Assembly: GCA_000447185.1 (NCBI GenBank)
Contig: KE647260.1
Coordinates: forward strand, 1-17,208
DNA from: Vairimorpha apis BRL 01
Taxonomy: Eukaryota; Microsporidia; Nosematidae
Direction: 5' to 3'
DNA: 17,208 nucleotides
In this document: piece by piece, positions 6,490-17,208 of the stretch
Numbering within the stretch: the first letter of the stretch is position 1
How the letters are laid out: the number at the start of each line of letters is the position of its first letter
Program-made: the position numbers and the translations under genes
Notes under the pieces: model-generated
Database searches by the model: none
What the model was told of the DNA's origin: nothing
What the model saw: only the letters and a program-made list of their open reading frames with translations

Positions 6490-9400
6490 ATGGTTTAAAT
6501 ATACATATGTTTTAAAACTAGTAATTTATTTTTGTTTTAATTTATATAAACATGTTCTTATTTTTTAATTGACATGTTTATTTGAATCTTTTTTAAACGA
6601 AATAAAAAAATAAATACTATGAATGTGTTTTAAAATACAGTTTGATGTAGATTTTTCTTTATCATAAATAAAAAATTAAAATATGATTTATACAAGTTTT
6701 CTCTCTTTAGTTTATAAAAAAAACTGCAATTTAAATTATTACTTTTAATTTTGTAATAATTTTGATAAAATTTTATAAAAATGTAGTTAAAACAATTTTA
6801 ATTATGTGTATTATAAAGACTTAAAAATTTATACTCAAAATATGTATTACTTTAAATAATAATCTTTAATAAAAAATTTTCCTATACTGCTATGAACAAA
6901 AAAAACATATTCTTTATTAATAAACGACGAAAATTGTATAAATATGAACAATTGCAAGAAAATGTTTTGAATAAATAACAAAAGTTCTACGTGAAAATTT
7001 TTAACTTGGAAAATTTTATTTTGATTGTCGTAGATATTTTGAACTTAATTAAGTGTAATGATTTTATATTTTTTGCTTTTTTAAAAATTTGCTTCGTTCA
7101 ATAGCTTTTTTATTAAAACTATAAGTATATTATAACCATTTTAAAGCATTATTAAAACAAATTAAAACTTTAATTTAGTAGCAAAATAAGAAAAATTTAT
7201 TTTTATTACTTCTTACTAACTTATATTTTTTTTCATATATTATTTTATATGTCTTAAAAAAATATTCTCTAAAACTAAATTATGTAAATGTTTGTAAAAA
7301 ACTAGAAAAATAATTTGAATAACGTTTTAAAATTTATAAAATTCTTTAATTAAGATTTCTGTAGTATAATTTTCTTTGTATAAAAACTGAATAAGATTAA
7401 CTTTCAACTTGCTTAATTTATATGTTAGTATGTTTGTACATCAAACTTTAGATATTTCAAAAGTATTATTAAAATTATACACAACTTGTAAAAAAATATT
7501 TTGTGTTTTAATTTTAAATTTTTCAATAATAATATAGTTTTTAATGTAATCTATAATTTTTTATTCAATCAGTTAATTATTTTATTTTATTTAACATAAA
7601 ACTTAAATATATGCTTTAAATAAAAAAAATTATATCTTTTTGATGTTTTATGATATTATAGGATGCTAAATATATATATTACAATAATATAAAGATAATA
7701 TGACATAAAATCTTTTGCATATTATGATACATTTATTTAAATTAAATTAAAATAACAACACTACATAAAGTCATGAATTATTACAGTATTTAAATTTATA
7801 TTTGTTTATTATTTTTACAAAAAATATATATTTAAATGAAAAATATTAAAAATGTATGACTTTTAACGCTATTTACAAAATATTTTACAAATATATTTGT
7901 ATTTTATTTGTTTTGTTTGAAAAAAAAATTTTAAATTTCTATGTTTTTAGTTTTATATCCTATTAAATTTAAATATAATTTAGGCATTAAATTTTTAGAT
8001 TCCATTTTCGAACATATTTTAACATTAATATACAAAGATGACATGTTAAACTTTTAAATAATATTTTTTTAAATAAAAAAACCATAAAAATTATCATATA
8101 TGAAATTTATTATTATATAATAATTGTTAATGAGCACATGTTATAATATATTTATTGTTGTATTTTAATAATTCTAACCCATCATTATGATAAGTAAAAA
8201 CATAATTTATGTTTTAAATTCAGCAAAAAATAAAAAAAATTGAATTGTGTTAATTGTAAAGATGTATTTTGATTTATCTCATTTGAATAGTATTTAGTAA
8301 ATAAATAAATAAATTTTACTTTGACATTATTTTATTGTTAAATTTTTTATAAGTTTAAATATAATTTTTTAAAAATTTAAAGTAATCATTTCTAAAATTG
8401 ATTTTTTTTTATTATAATGTGTTATATATAAAAAACCATTGAGGTTTATCAAATATTTTTAAAAGATTACTTTAACAATAATCAATTTATTTTGAAAATT
8501 ATTTTTTATTTATAGAAATTTTAACAATCATTTACATTTTGGTATCGCAACTAAAATTACATGTAAAAAATATATTTTTTATTTTTTTAATAATTTAAGC
8601 ATTTAATTAATTATCTGTTAATTATAATTATGTTTTTTACAATAATAATGTTAATGTATTGTATTTTTTATATTTATCCTAAATATAAAATAAAATAATT
8701 CTATTAAGGTTTATGAATTTAAAAAACCTGTACAGACACAACTTGTTTGTTGTAAAAAATATAGACAACAATAATGTTGAAGGTATTAAATATTAATTAA
8801 AAGCAAAACTTTATTTATAGAGTAACGTTTATAATTATAAAATTATCTTACAAAAAAAATTAAATATGATTACATCAATGTAAAATTATATATTGGAATA
8901 AAATAACAATCATAAATTTAACAAATATTTCTCAATTTTATATTTTATATAAATTATATGGTAAAAAATATACAAATAGAAATTATTGATAAAAAAAGTA
9001 TAAACTTAAAAATGTATTTAACTTTAAACCTTTAAATATAAAGTAACAAAGATTTGAATTTTTTTTCTTTTGAATTTAATTAAACAAAAAATAAAAAAAT
9101 TAATAAATGTCTATAAAATTAAAAAAAGCAAAAATAAAAACACATAAATACTTTTTTCTAAGAAAAAATTATAAAATTTGGTTTAAAATATAAACATAAA
9201 TTTTAAAGTAAAGCAGTATTTACAATAATTTATATATAACATATACTTTTACTTTAAAATTTGTAAATACATTTGTTATAAGATAATATTAATATTTTAC
9301 AAACAAAAATTAAAATTATTATAGGCATAAAAAATGTTTATTTTTACAAAAAAATAAATTTTAACATTTCATCATTTATAATTAATTTAAGTTTATCAAT

Positions 9401-10061
9401 AAAAATAAAACTTTAAAATTTAAAAATTTTAATAGTAATTTTATTAAGATATTGTAATTCAACATTAATTACCATCCTATATTTAAAAATAAAAAGAATA
9501 TTAAAAACTTTTATTTATGTTTTAAATTTTTAATGATGTATTTATAAAAAAAAGTTTTTTAAATTTTAATTTTATTAGAGTATAAGATGTTTGTTAATCA
9601 TTTTAAGACGTTAAAAAAAAATAATGTTTAATAAACATATGACATTATATCTTGAAAAAAAACTTTAAATAAAAATATAGATTAAAAAAAACAAGAAAAT
9701 TTATTGTAATAAAAATTGTATGCAATTTTAAGTTTATTTTGTCATAAAAAAGTAAATAGTTTTTTACTGTTTTTAATTTTTATGAATTTATAATATTTTA
9801 ATAAAAATTAAATATTATTTTTAATTTTTTTTAAAACTGTATTAATATATCATATTTTTGTTTTTAATTTATCTAAAGTTGGGTATAAATTTTTTTTTCA
9901 AATTTTATTACTTTTTAAAAATTTTATAACACAAATAATACAAAGTTTATTGTTCAATTTACTATATAATTGCATAAAATATAAAAATTTTGCTCAGTTT
10001 TTATAGTTTTTTTATGTAATTAAACTAAATTTATATGTATATATTAATGATAGAATTAAAT
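6490..10061. other. 3.6-kb AT desert, no gene seen
   Basis: Very low G+C (9 of 60 bases in 8101-8160 by hand count), made of A/T runs, TTTAAA and ATATAT words with stops in all frames. I recognise no protein remnant, RNA gene, LTR end or satellite unit. It could be neutral intergenic DNA or retroelements eroded past recognition. Confidence 0.5.
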
Positions 10062-10175
10062 ATTCTTTTTTCTATTTCTATAAAATTTTAGTATTTTATT
10101 TGATAATGATATTTAAAAATAATTGTTACAAAAAATTCTTTTTTCTATTTCTATAAAATTTTATTATATTATTTG
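10062..10175 (+). repeat. direct repeat, exact 29-bp core, 73 bp apart
   Basis: A 29-bp block at 10062-10090 (ATTCTTTTTTCTATTTC...) recurs exactly at 10135-10163. The similarity extends to about 41 bp with a few mismatches, both copies ending TTATTTG (GTATTTTATTTG and TTATATTATTTG). The second copy lies about 20 bp from the 3' end of the minus-strand R4-like remnant. It could be a tandem duplication, part of the element's 3' tail, or a long target duplication. Confidence 0.6.
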
Positions 10176-10194
10176 TTTATGCTATTATCGATTA

Positions 10195-10660
10195 TTGAAA
10201 CAGCAATTTGCTGGTCTGACTTCTATCTTGTACTCTATTAAAATGCTCTCAAAGTCTTTTTAAGAGTTGTTAATTAAATGTACGCTTTAATTAAATTGTG
10301 AAACCAAGTTTTTTTTGTGTTTAGAGCGAAATTTACTCACTTTATCGTCCCAAGTTATCACGTAATGTATTATATTTGTCTTATATACATGTAACAGATA
10401 TAATTCATTTACAAGTTTATAATATTTCTAAAGTTTTTCTGACTCGACTTGTTACAAATTGTCAAATGAGGTAACTTCTATTTCGACAATAAAAAGTTTT
10501 TATTTTATTTGTCAATTAAAAGTATATCAGGTTTACTATATCTTATCTTTACGTCTGTTTTTATGGAGGTTTCTATTCTTATTTCGACATATTTATTTGC
10601 GACTATTTGTTGAACAGAATTTTCTCTCATTTTATAATTTTCTATAGCTATATAATTTAC
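10195..10660 (-). pseudogene. R4/Dong-like retrotransposon remnant, endonuclease domain (copy 2)
   Basis: On the minus strand the order is YKMRENSVQQIVAN, VEIRIETSIKTDVKI, SKPDILLIDK, then after a stop and a frameshift FIVEIEVTSFD, later YVITWDDKVSKFRSKH. These align in order with NKIRSHSVQEVMSN, AEIRVDTRVSTDIKV, NKPDILVIDK, LIVEIGITNQD and YVITWDGVVTKYHRK of the intact ORF at 90-1367. The nuclease residues P-D and E are kept but fall in different frames. Nothing upstream of the SVQ region is recognisable beyond about 10660, so this is a short 5'-truncated copy. Its strand is opposite to copy 1. It is more diverged and AT-shifted than copy 1, and the element's 3' end near 10195 is approximate. 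Confidence 0.75.
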
Positions 10661-12929
10661 GAAAATATAAATACTTATTTTATAATAAATTAATGTTGTA
10701 TTTGATATTTTAAATTTTATGTTAGTTATAAATGTATTTCTTTAATATTTAAACAGTATATAAATTGCCTTTATATATATCTTTTATTTTCTAAAGATTT
10801 AAAAAACCTAATATTTTATCAACCCAAATACATATAAATTGTTAAATTTTTTTATATCATCTAATAATGAAATATTATACATGATTGAATTTATATTTTT
10901 CTATCTTTAACATTTCTTTATCATTTATATGCTTTAAACAAGCATGATAATTTTTAAATTAACACTTGACAATTCTTCAATTGTGTTTTTAGTACAATTT
11001 ATATTTCAAAAAAATTATTTAAAAAAAATCAAAATTTTAAAACATAGAAAAACATTAATAAAAGAAAGCTAGATAAGATATAATAAACATTTATATGCAA
11101 TACATATTTAATTACATACTGTTAAGTTAATTTAAAGGTTAAAAAAATATTAACATAATGATAAAATACACACAAAAATAAATTTAATAATTTTTTTTCG
11201 ATTAATAATGATTATATTTCAAAAATTTTATTAAAAAATGTACATTACTCGTATAAAACGTCGTGATTATATCTAATTATTAAGTTTATTTTTATAAAAT
11301 GTAATGCAAAATGTTTTATTTTAAGAATAAAACATGTTGTTAAAAATATAGTTTGTTTAATAATTAAACATTTAAATTATTTTTACATAATATATAATTT
11401 ATTAAATAATTTTAAAATTCATAAGCTGATAAAATATGTTTACAATTATTTAATTGGAAACCAAATTTTTTACAGTTTATTTTATGATAAGGTTATATAA
11501 ATATTTGTAATGTGTTGAGATTATTTTGAAATAGTTAATATATTTAAAATACACAAAATTAATTTTACACTTTATGTTAAAATTTAATCAAATTATTTCT
11601 TTTGGTGTTAAACAAATTAAAATTTATAAAACATACCACCTTTTATATTTTAAAATTGTTTATGTGAGATACTATATGATTATATATTTATATAAATTAT
11701 TATTTTGACAATTCTTATTAGTAATTAAATATTTAAATGTAATAATATTTAATTATTAATTATATTTAAGGAATAAAAAATGGTTACATTTTATATTTTA
11801 ATAATATTCTTATATATCATTATTTACTATCTATATTCAACTTTATTCTGATAAAATAGTACAACTAAATTAAATAAATAAAATTATATTATATAATTAT
11901 ATTTAACGTAATTTCATCCTTAAAAATCTACATTTGATGCAAACATGTTTATACATCGCCAAAATAAACATAAATTTAATTCTATATATATTTTTGTACT
12001 TAAGAATTTGCATGTTAACCTTAATATTTATAACAATTTTTAATTTGTAAATTAATATTATTGTTAATTTTTAGAATTTTTTTATATTCTATATTTTAAT
12101 AAAATATAACATTTTATGAAAAAATACTTTTAAATATTACTACTAAAACCCAAAACATAACTAGTATTTTAAACTTATAGTCTAAATACGAACAATTAAT
12201 AATCAAACTAAAAATTATTATTCTTTTTTATTTTAATTTTTTATAAGTCAAAATATATTTTTATAAATAAAGGCATTCTTTTTTTAGTATAATACTATAT
12301 TTTATTTACAAAAATTTATTATTATTTTGTTTCAAACAATTTTTTACTTTTGTAAATATTTAATAACCTACAAAAATTAGTTTTTTTATAAAAATAACGA
12401 ATATATGAATAAACATTTTATAGATGTTTAATATAACAATAAAAAAATGGTTTTATGAATTATGTTTATTTTTAAATATAATAACTTGCAATCTTTATTT
12501 TTTACATAAAAAATTATTTTAGTAATAATTTTCTATATAGTTTTTAAAAATTAACAAACAACATCATAAAATTTTTATAAGTTTAGTATCTATTTAATAT
12601 GTTAATGTTATATAAATAATTTTTGATAAATTTAAAATAATCTAGTTAGTTTTAAATCATTTACCTATTTATAATAAAATAATCATTAGAATCTTTTTTA
12701 ACATATGAAACATTTTAAATTTAAATATTGACATTTATCTTCAATTTAACTAAAAAATTATTACAAGATATTAAATTTGTTTTTTAATAAGAATATAAAA
12801 TTCTTATTTGTATTTATAAATTAATATTTTAGTATTAAATTATTTAATATTAATATACAACGTAAAGTGAAATTAAAAAAAAAATTATTTAAAGAATAAA
12901 TTATATTTTTAAATAACATGGTTGTTGCA
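10661..12929. other. 2.3-kb AT desert, no gene seen
   Basis: Same composition as the earlier desert, with stops in every frame and no family motif. The only structure I noted is a small ATGCTT-N5-AAGCAT hairpin at 10929-10945. It separates two R4-like remnants on the same strand, and I found no sequence joining them. Confidence 0.5.
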
Positions 12930-15900
12930 GTATCACACGAGTTTAATTAGGATGTAAAATTTTGTTTTCTCTTGTTTTGCTCTACATCAAATCGTCTCAT
13001 ATTCTGCATACAACAAATAATTCACTATAGGTTTCTTAAGAGTCGGTTATTAAATGTACAGTCTAATTGTATCTTATATTTCTAGCACCTTTCTGTATTT
13101 TGCCTAGTATTTAGCAACTATTCCATCTTATATTAACACATATGGAATTATCTTTGCCTTACATGTAAATATTAATCTTAGCTCATTAACAAACAGATCG
13201 TACTTTACAAGTTTTATTGTCCCTGCTTGTTGAAGGTTGTTAATGGATATGACTCTTATTTCGACTATAAGAATGTTATTTGATTTCTTATTTATTGCTA
13301 CAATATCAAGTTTATTATTTTTTGGTATCTGTTTTTATTGTAGTATCGACTCTTTTTTCAATAATTTTATTAGCCACTATTTGTTAAACTAGGTGTGTTC
13401 ATATCCTTTCCCTGATAGTCAATATTAATTTCTTGCACAAAAGTATTACAAACATTTGACAGATTTATTATAGCGCATCATAAAATCATGACCTAACATT
13501 TTCTCATTAAGTTTAGCCTTATGATTAATTGTTTATTTCGATTAGTTACAATATTAGCATATGTTTCTATCTTGTAAAAAACACAACTTATCTTCCTTTC
13601 TCGCTAACTTGTTATCTTTGTGTAGCCACATTGATGAGTCTTTTAATAAGACTAATTCGTTTTTAAAACCATCTTTTAACTTTTTGTAATAAAAAAAGGT
13701 TTTTATATCGTTAATAAGTTTAGAATGTTGTGTGTTCTTTAATTGTTCAATTAAAGTTTCCTTAAATATATATTCTCGCTAAGAAATTTTTCAATAGTTA
13801 TAAATGTGTTTGTCCTCCTGATTATATATTTAGAATCGCGTCTCTTCTTAAATAAACTATTCTTGTCGATTCAAATTGTATTTTTAATTTAAGAAGCATT
13901 GCTTCTGACTTAAACTCTCTGATGCAAGTCCTCTCCCCAATTCTTTTCTGTTTAATTATATTCTTCTTTGCATGAAGGTTGTAATATATTGCATTTAATA
14001 TTAAAATTTGTCTAATTTCATTGTATGTTCTTTTTAACCATCCATGCTCGATGTCTAATAAACAAGTGGAATAATTTTAAATAAAGATTGCAATATTACT
14101 AATTGCTTTTATATGGTAAATATTATTTAAGTTAGTTTTACATAACAATTCAATTTTTCTCTTTATTTTTTTATTTATATATTCCAATTCTTCTTTATAG
14201 GTTTACAAGTTTTGTCCTCAATTAACATTAATTTTTGTAACAGTGGCGAACTCGTTCGAGGTAGCCTTAACGAAACTGTTGCACTAGGATAGTTCAAATA
14301 ACCGGTTTAGATTTAAATTATTTATTTAGGTTATATGATGGGTCTCTCTTACTTTTATAATTATGCATATTTACAGATCTGTATATATGTATATCTCGGA
14401 GCATATCTCTGGTCTGTCCCATTATTTTGGAATTTTTATTTATAGTAAATTATTTATAGAAAAATTATTTTTTTCTAAAAAATCAAAATTTAAAAATAAT
14501 ATAAAATGTGGTAGGATACCACAAACTGTCACTATATTTTCGATTAAAGTGTTGTTTAATTGAAACAAAGGTTTATTGGCAGATTTTTTGACGCTCATTT
14601 CCAGTCTTAATGTAATAAAGAACCTCTTAGTTTTTATTTTATTGTTATATGTAGTGTTGCATTTTTCTCAGCAATTATTTTAACATCGTCTATGAAGATT
14701 AGAAGATTCGTTTAGTAACTTTTATGATTATTCTATATAATTTGTACCTTTGGTAACATTATATAAATCTTTAACTTAAAGTGAACATAATTATTATAGA
14801 AAAGATTAAACAACAAACTTTTCCCTTGTAGTATTCCTTTCGTTAATATTTCTTCGTTACTATACACAATATTTATCGTTAATCTTTTTTTAATCAACTA
14901 AAAAAAACTTTTATTCACACAGGAAAACTCAAACAATCTATGTATCTCAGTAAATTTTTATGATCTATCAAATCAAATGTTTTTTATATATTATAAAACC
15001 ACGATATTTTAAGTTTTTTTTATATTACCTATTTAATGCTATATTTTCCATCGTTGTTCTTTCGCATCTTGTACGTTTCTTTTTGTAAGAGTTTATTTTC
15101 ATATATAATTTCTCTTTCTTAAAGCTCATATTTTGTGGTTTTTGTTGCGTATTTATCTTTATAGTTTATATAGGTTTAACATAAATGTTATTGGTCTAAA
15201 ATGTGAAATTTTGTCGTTTCACCTTTGAAATCAGAAAAGTACTTCTTGTATATAACTAATCTTCTTTAACAACATTATATAAACAGATTTCTGATTTAAT
15301 TTATATAAACATCATGTAAAGAACTAATTAAATTAATAAAAAATTGAATATAACATGTAATCCAGCAGCATTCTATTTCGTTAAAAACGGAATAATTCCG
15401 TAAAATGATCTTTTATCTTAAAATAGAAGTGGTTTTAAGACTCTTTGAAGTCATATTCGCTCAAAAATTCTTGGTATTTATCACTATTATCTAGCAAGTC
15501 TTTTTTGCATATTATTCATCAATTTTATAACTTCGTTTATTTTTATATTAAACTTTATGCTAGATCGTTCTCCTTCAATGTCTCAATAAAATTTACTCTT
15601 GTACATTCAAATTTTAGAAAAGTGTATTAAAATTCCAATCTTTCCCATAGCATTCTAATTTATTTTTATTAGTTGAAATCTTGTTTCTGATTTGCAACAT
15701 CTAAATCACCTTTTCTAAAAAGCTATATATCATATTTTTTCATTATTTTCCTGCCTTTTTTATTAATTTTGAATTTTTATATTCTGTAAGATCTATATAT
15801 TTGACCAATGCTGAAAGTTCCTGATTATACAATACAATTTTTCAATAGTATTATACCCTATTAATTTTTTCTTTGTTTTATTTTTTATTTCTTAGTAAGT

Positions 15901-16345
15901 ACTTTGTGCAGATTGTATCACACGTATCACATCAGACAGATTTTAGAAGTGTAAGTTTAAATATATTCACCAATCACTTTATTAATGTTTTGTAATATTT
16001 ACATCTATGTTAAAAGAGGATACTTATAATTCCTGTCAAATTTTTTACATTTCGTTCAATTGACTTTACAATTTCATTTTAGAAATAAGAGTTATCAATA
16101 ATTTATCTTTTTTGTTTATGAACTTTAACCTCTTTAATAAAATCACTTATTTTTACTTTTTTTCAAATTTATATACCTTATTAGAATAATTTATTTACAA
16201 TTTATTCTCGAGAATATCACGTACTCATTTTTTAAACAACAAAATAAGAATTGGATTGTATAATTCTCTGCAAAATACATTTGTTGCTACCTTTCATCAT
16301 CCTCTAGACATTCTTTTAGATGTCTAAAAAGTTTTTAAGAGCGTT
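12930..16345 (-). pseudogene. Long decayed R4/Dong-like retrotransposon, RT plus zinc knuckle plus endonuclease (copy 3)
   Basis: Minus-strand order, from high to low coordinates: GLHVIFNFLL (15330-15370, the 'G.D.I.NF..K' motif before RT); FLISKVKRQN, then RPITFMLNLYKL (15160-15200); LLQKETY (15075-15092); motif A FDLIDHKNLL (14950-14979); motif B KGILQG (14822-14841); motif C FIDDVKIIAE (14670-14699); LEMSVKKSANKP; thumb ELLCKTNLNNIYHIKAI and FKSEAMLL; SSMWL; a zinc knuckle C-x2-C-x8-H whose last Cys became Leu (13508-13559); and the nuclease DIVAINKKSNNILIVEI with KYDLFVNE (13190-13312). All align with the family or with copy 1. Many stops and shifts kill it. The N-terminal part (15450-16345) is poorly resolved; RHLKECLEDDER near 16280-16320 may be a finger remnant. 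A solo-LTR-like insert lies at 14280-14523. Confidence 0.8.
14280..14523 (+). mobile_element. 244-bp solo-LTR-like insertion in R4 copy 3
   Basis: The segment starts TGCACTAGG and ends TGTGGTAGGATACCACA, so TG...CA with the same terminal hairpin as the other LTRs here. It is flanked by AACTGT at 14274-14279 and 14524-14529; one more A also matches, so the exact duplication is 5-7 bp. It lies in the R4 coding region between KKSANKP (right) and IEDKTCK (left, minus strand), where the gap is about 190 bp longer than I expect for the family. Removing it restores roughly normal spacing. The short open stretch 14363-14563 is an accident of this insert. Confidence 0.6.
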
Positions 16346-16381
16346 CGTAGTCCAAAATTTGATCAGATGTGGAGTCTGATC
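16305..16381. other. two adjacent 7-bp-stem hairpins near 5' end of R4 copy 3
   Basis: TAGACAT (16305-16311) pairs with ATGTCTA (16320-16326) across 8 bases; GATCAGA (16361-16367) pairs with TCTGATC (16375-16381) across 7 bases. They lie where the 5' end of the minus-strand element should be, so they could be leader structure, or chance within decayed coding sequence. Confidence 0.35.
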
Positions 16382-16539
16382 CGTAATAGTAGAAGGAGTG
16401 GATAAATAAGTTTTATTGTAATCATTTTCGGAACCCATAATAAAATTATCATGAAGGGTTATTTTGGTTAAATGGTTTTACATAAATTAAAGATAAAGAT
16501 GTCGAATCTATTAAAGAATATAAAATAAGAAATGTAAAA

Positions 16540-16975
16540 TGAACATAAATAACAGTTTCTAAAACAATTATAAATTAAATAAAATTCGACCTGTCAAATA
16601 TCAAATAGATTCAAAAATATTGTCGTCGGGAATAATTAATAAAACAGAATAATGACTTATTCAAATAGTAGATTTAGGAATCCTTATTGTAAGAGTAGGT
16701 TCATCTACTTACACAAAGTTCCTTAGATTATTCAACTTTTAAAATTAAAGCCTTAAGAGTTGAAAACCGCTATTTTTGTTTAGTCTCATACCTGTTGGAT
16801 TTTTATCATTTTCGACGGCTTTGATAGTGTTAATAATATCTATTTTTATATATGTATATTTTTCCAGAAATTTTTCATTTTTTAAAAATATACATCATTA
16901 TATGAATATATTTTATATATTAAGGAAAATAAAGCTCTTACATGAAATATTTAAAACAAATATATGTTTAATCAT
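16540..16975 (+). pseudogene. Ty3/gypsy reverse transcriptase fragment, frameshifted
   Basis: Three blocks in Ty3/gypsy RT order. First, KIRPVKYQ, then IDSKILSSGIINKTE (about 16580-16647), matching 'eI..LL..GIi..S', with NSRFRNPYCKS in a shifted frame matching 'S.W.NPI..v'. Second, 16763-16840 reads KTAIFV, stop, then W and GF at the same spacing as 'KTAF...W..M.MGF.NSP'. Third, about 16880-16960 in another frame gives IHHYMNIFYILRKIKLL, matching 'H..h...VFeiLRk.kL'. The YMDD-like catalytic site that should precede the third block is not recognisable. No LTR, protease or integrase goes with it in view; the remainder may lie beyond the window. Strand is plus, like all Ty3/gypsy pieces here, and opposite to the adjacent R4 copy. 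Confidence 0.6.
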
Positions 16976-16994
16976 ATTTGAAATGACTTTATGA

Positions 16995-17208
16995 GATAAA
17001 TTATCTAAAAAATTATAAAAAATAAGTATCAAAAAAAACAATAAACTTTTTTTAAACAACATTGCATTTTGTTTTAAAAATAAATATTTTTATATGAATT
17101 AATTTTTTACTGTTTAACAATAATTAAGTTTGTATTGCAGTAACTAATATGCCATTTTACTTTATCTAATTGGTTAAGATTATATCTGTCTTAAATGTTT
17201 AATATAAG
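16995..17208. other. AT-rich right end, no gene seen
   Basis: A/T-rich sequence with poly-A runs and no recognisable motif. RNase H or integrase remnants of the preceding RT fragment would be expected here, but I could not identify any. Confidence 0.4.

Noticed and set aside
10459..10647. Plus-strand 62-codon open frame
   Set aside because: Antisense of R4 copy 2, whose minus-strand protein blocks align well with the intact ORF.
14239..14300. tRNA-like look (GTTCGAG and nearby inverted repeats)
   Set aside because: No cloverleaf can be drawn: the stem beside GTTCGAG does not pair properly and there is no matching acceptor stem. It is decayed R4 coding sequence on the minus strand.
15445..15630. 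Plus-strand 61-codon open frame
   Set aside because: Antisense of the N-terminal part of R4 copy 3, with no motif of its own.
1..17208. CRISPR array, bacterial operon, toxin-antitoxin or phage defence system
   Set aside because: No regularly spaced repeats, no prokaryotic gene organisation and no such protein family; all coding remnants are eukaryotic retrotransposons.

Overview
This window looks like gene-poor, extremely AT-rich eukaryotic DNA, most probably from a microsporidian. The protein remnants match two retrotransposon groups I know from AT-rich microsporidia: R4/Dong-like non-LTR elements with a restriction-like endonuclease, and Ty3/gypsy elements with a Gag of the 'INWFDKF..ICSANEWT' type. 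That assignment is inference; other AT-rich eukaryotes that carry both groups are possible. I see no host gene, rRNA, tRNA, CRISPR array, operon or defence system. Everything I can identify is retrotransposon sequence, nearly all of it decayed, set in DNA of roughly 15% G+C.

Layout. (1) 90-1367 (+) is the intact 3' part of an R4/Dong-like ORF (thumb, zinc knuckle, endonuclease), 5'-truncated at a TA-rich flank. (2) 1934-5063 (+) is a Ty3/gypsy relic: LTR, broken gag, traces of protease and integrase, then a second LTR. That second LTR is split by a 228-bp solo LTR (4732-4959) with a perfect 5-bp duplication, GATAA. (3) Homology runs past the second LTR into another leader and gag start (5064-5172), which is cut by a nested Ty3/gypsy element (5173-6402) with TG...CA ends and the perfect duplication GGTGG. 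The nested element keeps gag and the first residues of protease, then an internal deletion joins it to the middle of its own 3' LTR, so pol is gone. (4) 6490-10190 is an AT desert with nothing recognisable except a direct repeat at its right edge. (5) 10195-10660 (-) is a short, 5'-truncated R4-like remnant. (6) 10661-12929 is a second AT desert. (7) 12930-16345 (-) is a long, badly decayed R4-like element with traces of most of the reverse transcriptase plus the zinc knuckle and endonuclease; a 244-bp solo-LTR-like segment (14280-14523) sits inside it. (8) 16540-16975 (+) is a frameshifted Ty3/gypsy reverse transcriptase fragment.

The nesting gives a relative history. The long R4 copy and Ty3 copy A are old, and solo LTRs and the nested element landed in them later. 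The R4 copy at the left end is the freshest. G+C tracks decay: by hand count 25 of 60 bases in 841-900 (intact ORF), 12 of 60 in 13261-13320 (decayed ORF) and 9 of 60 in 8101-8160 (desert). The deserts may therefore be older insertions eroded beyond recognition. Nothing here forms a cooperating gene set.
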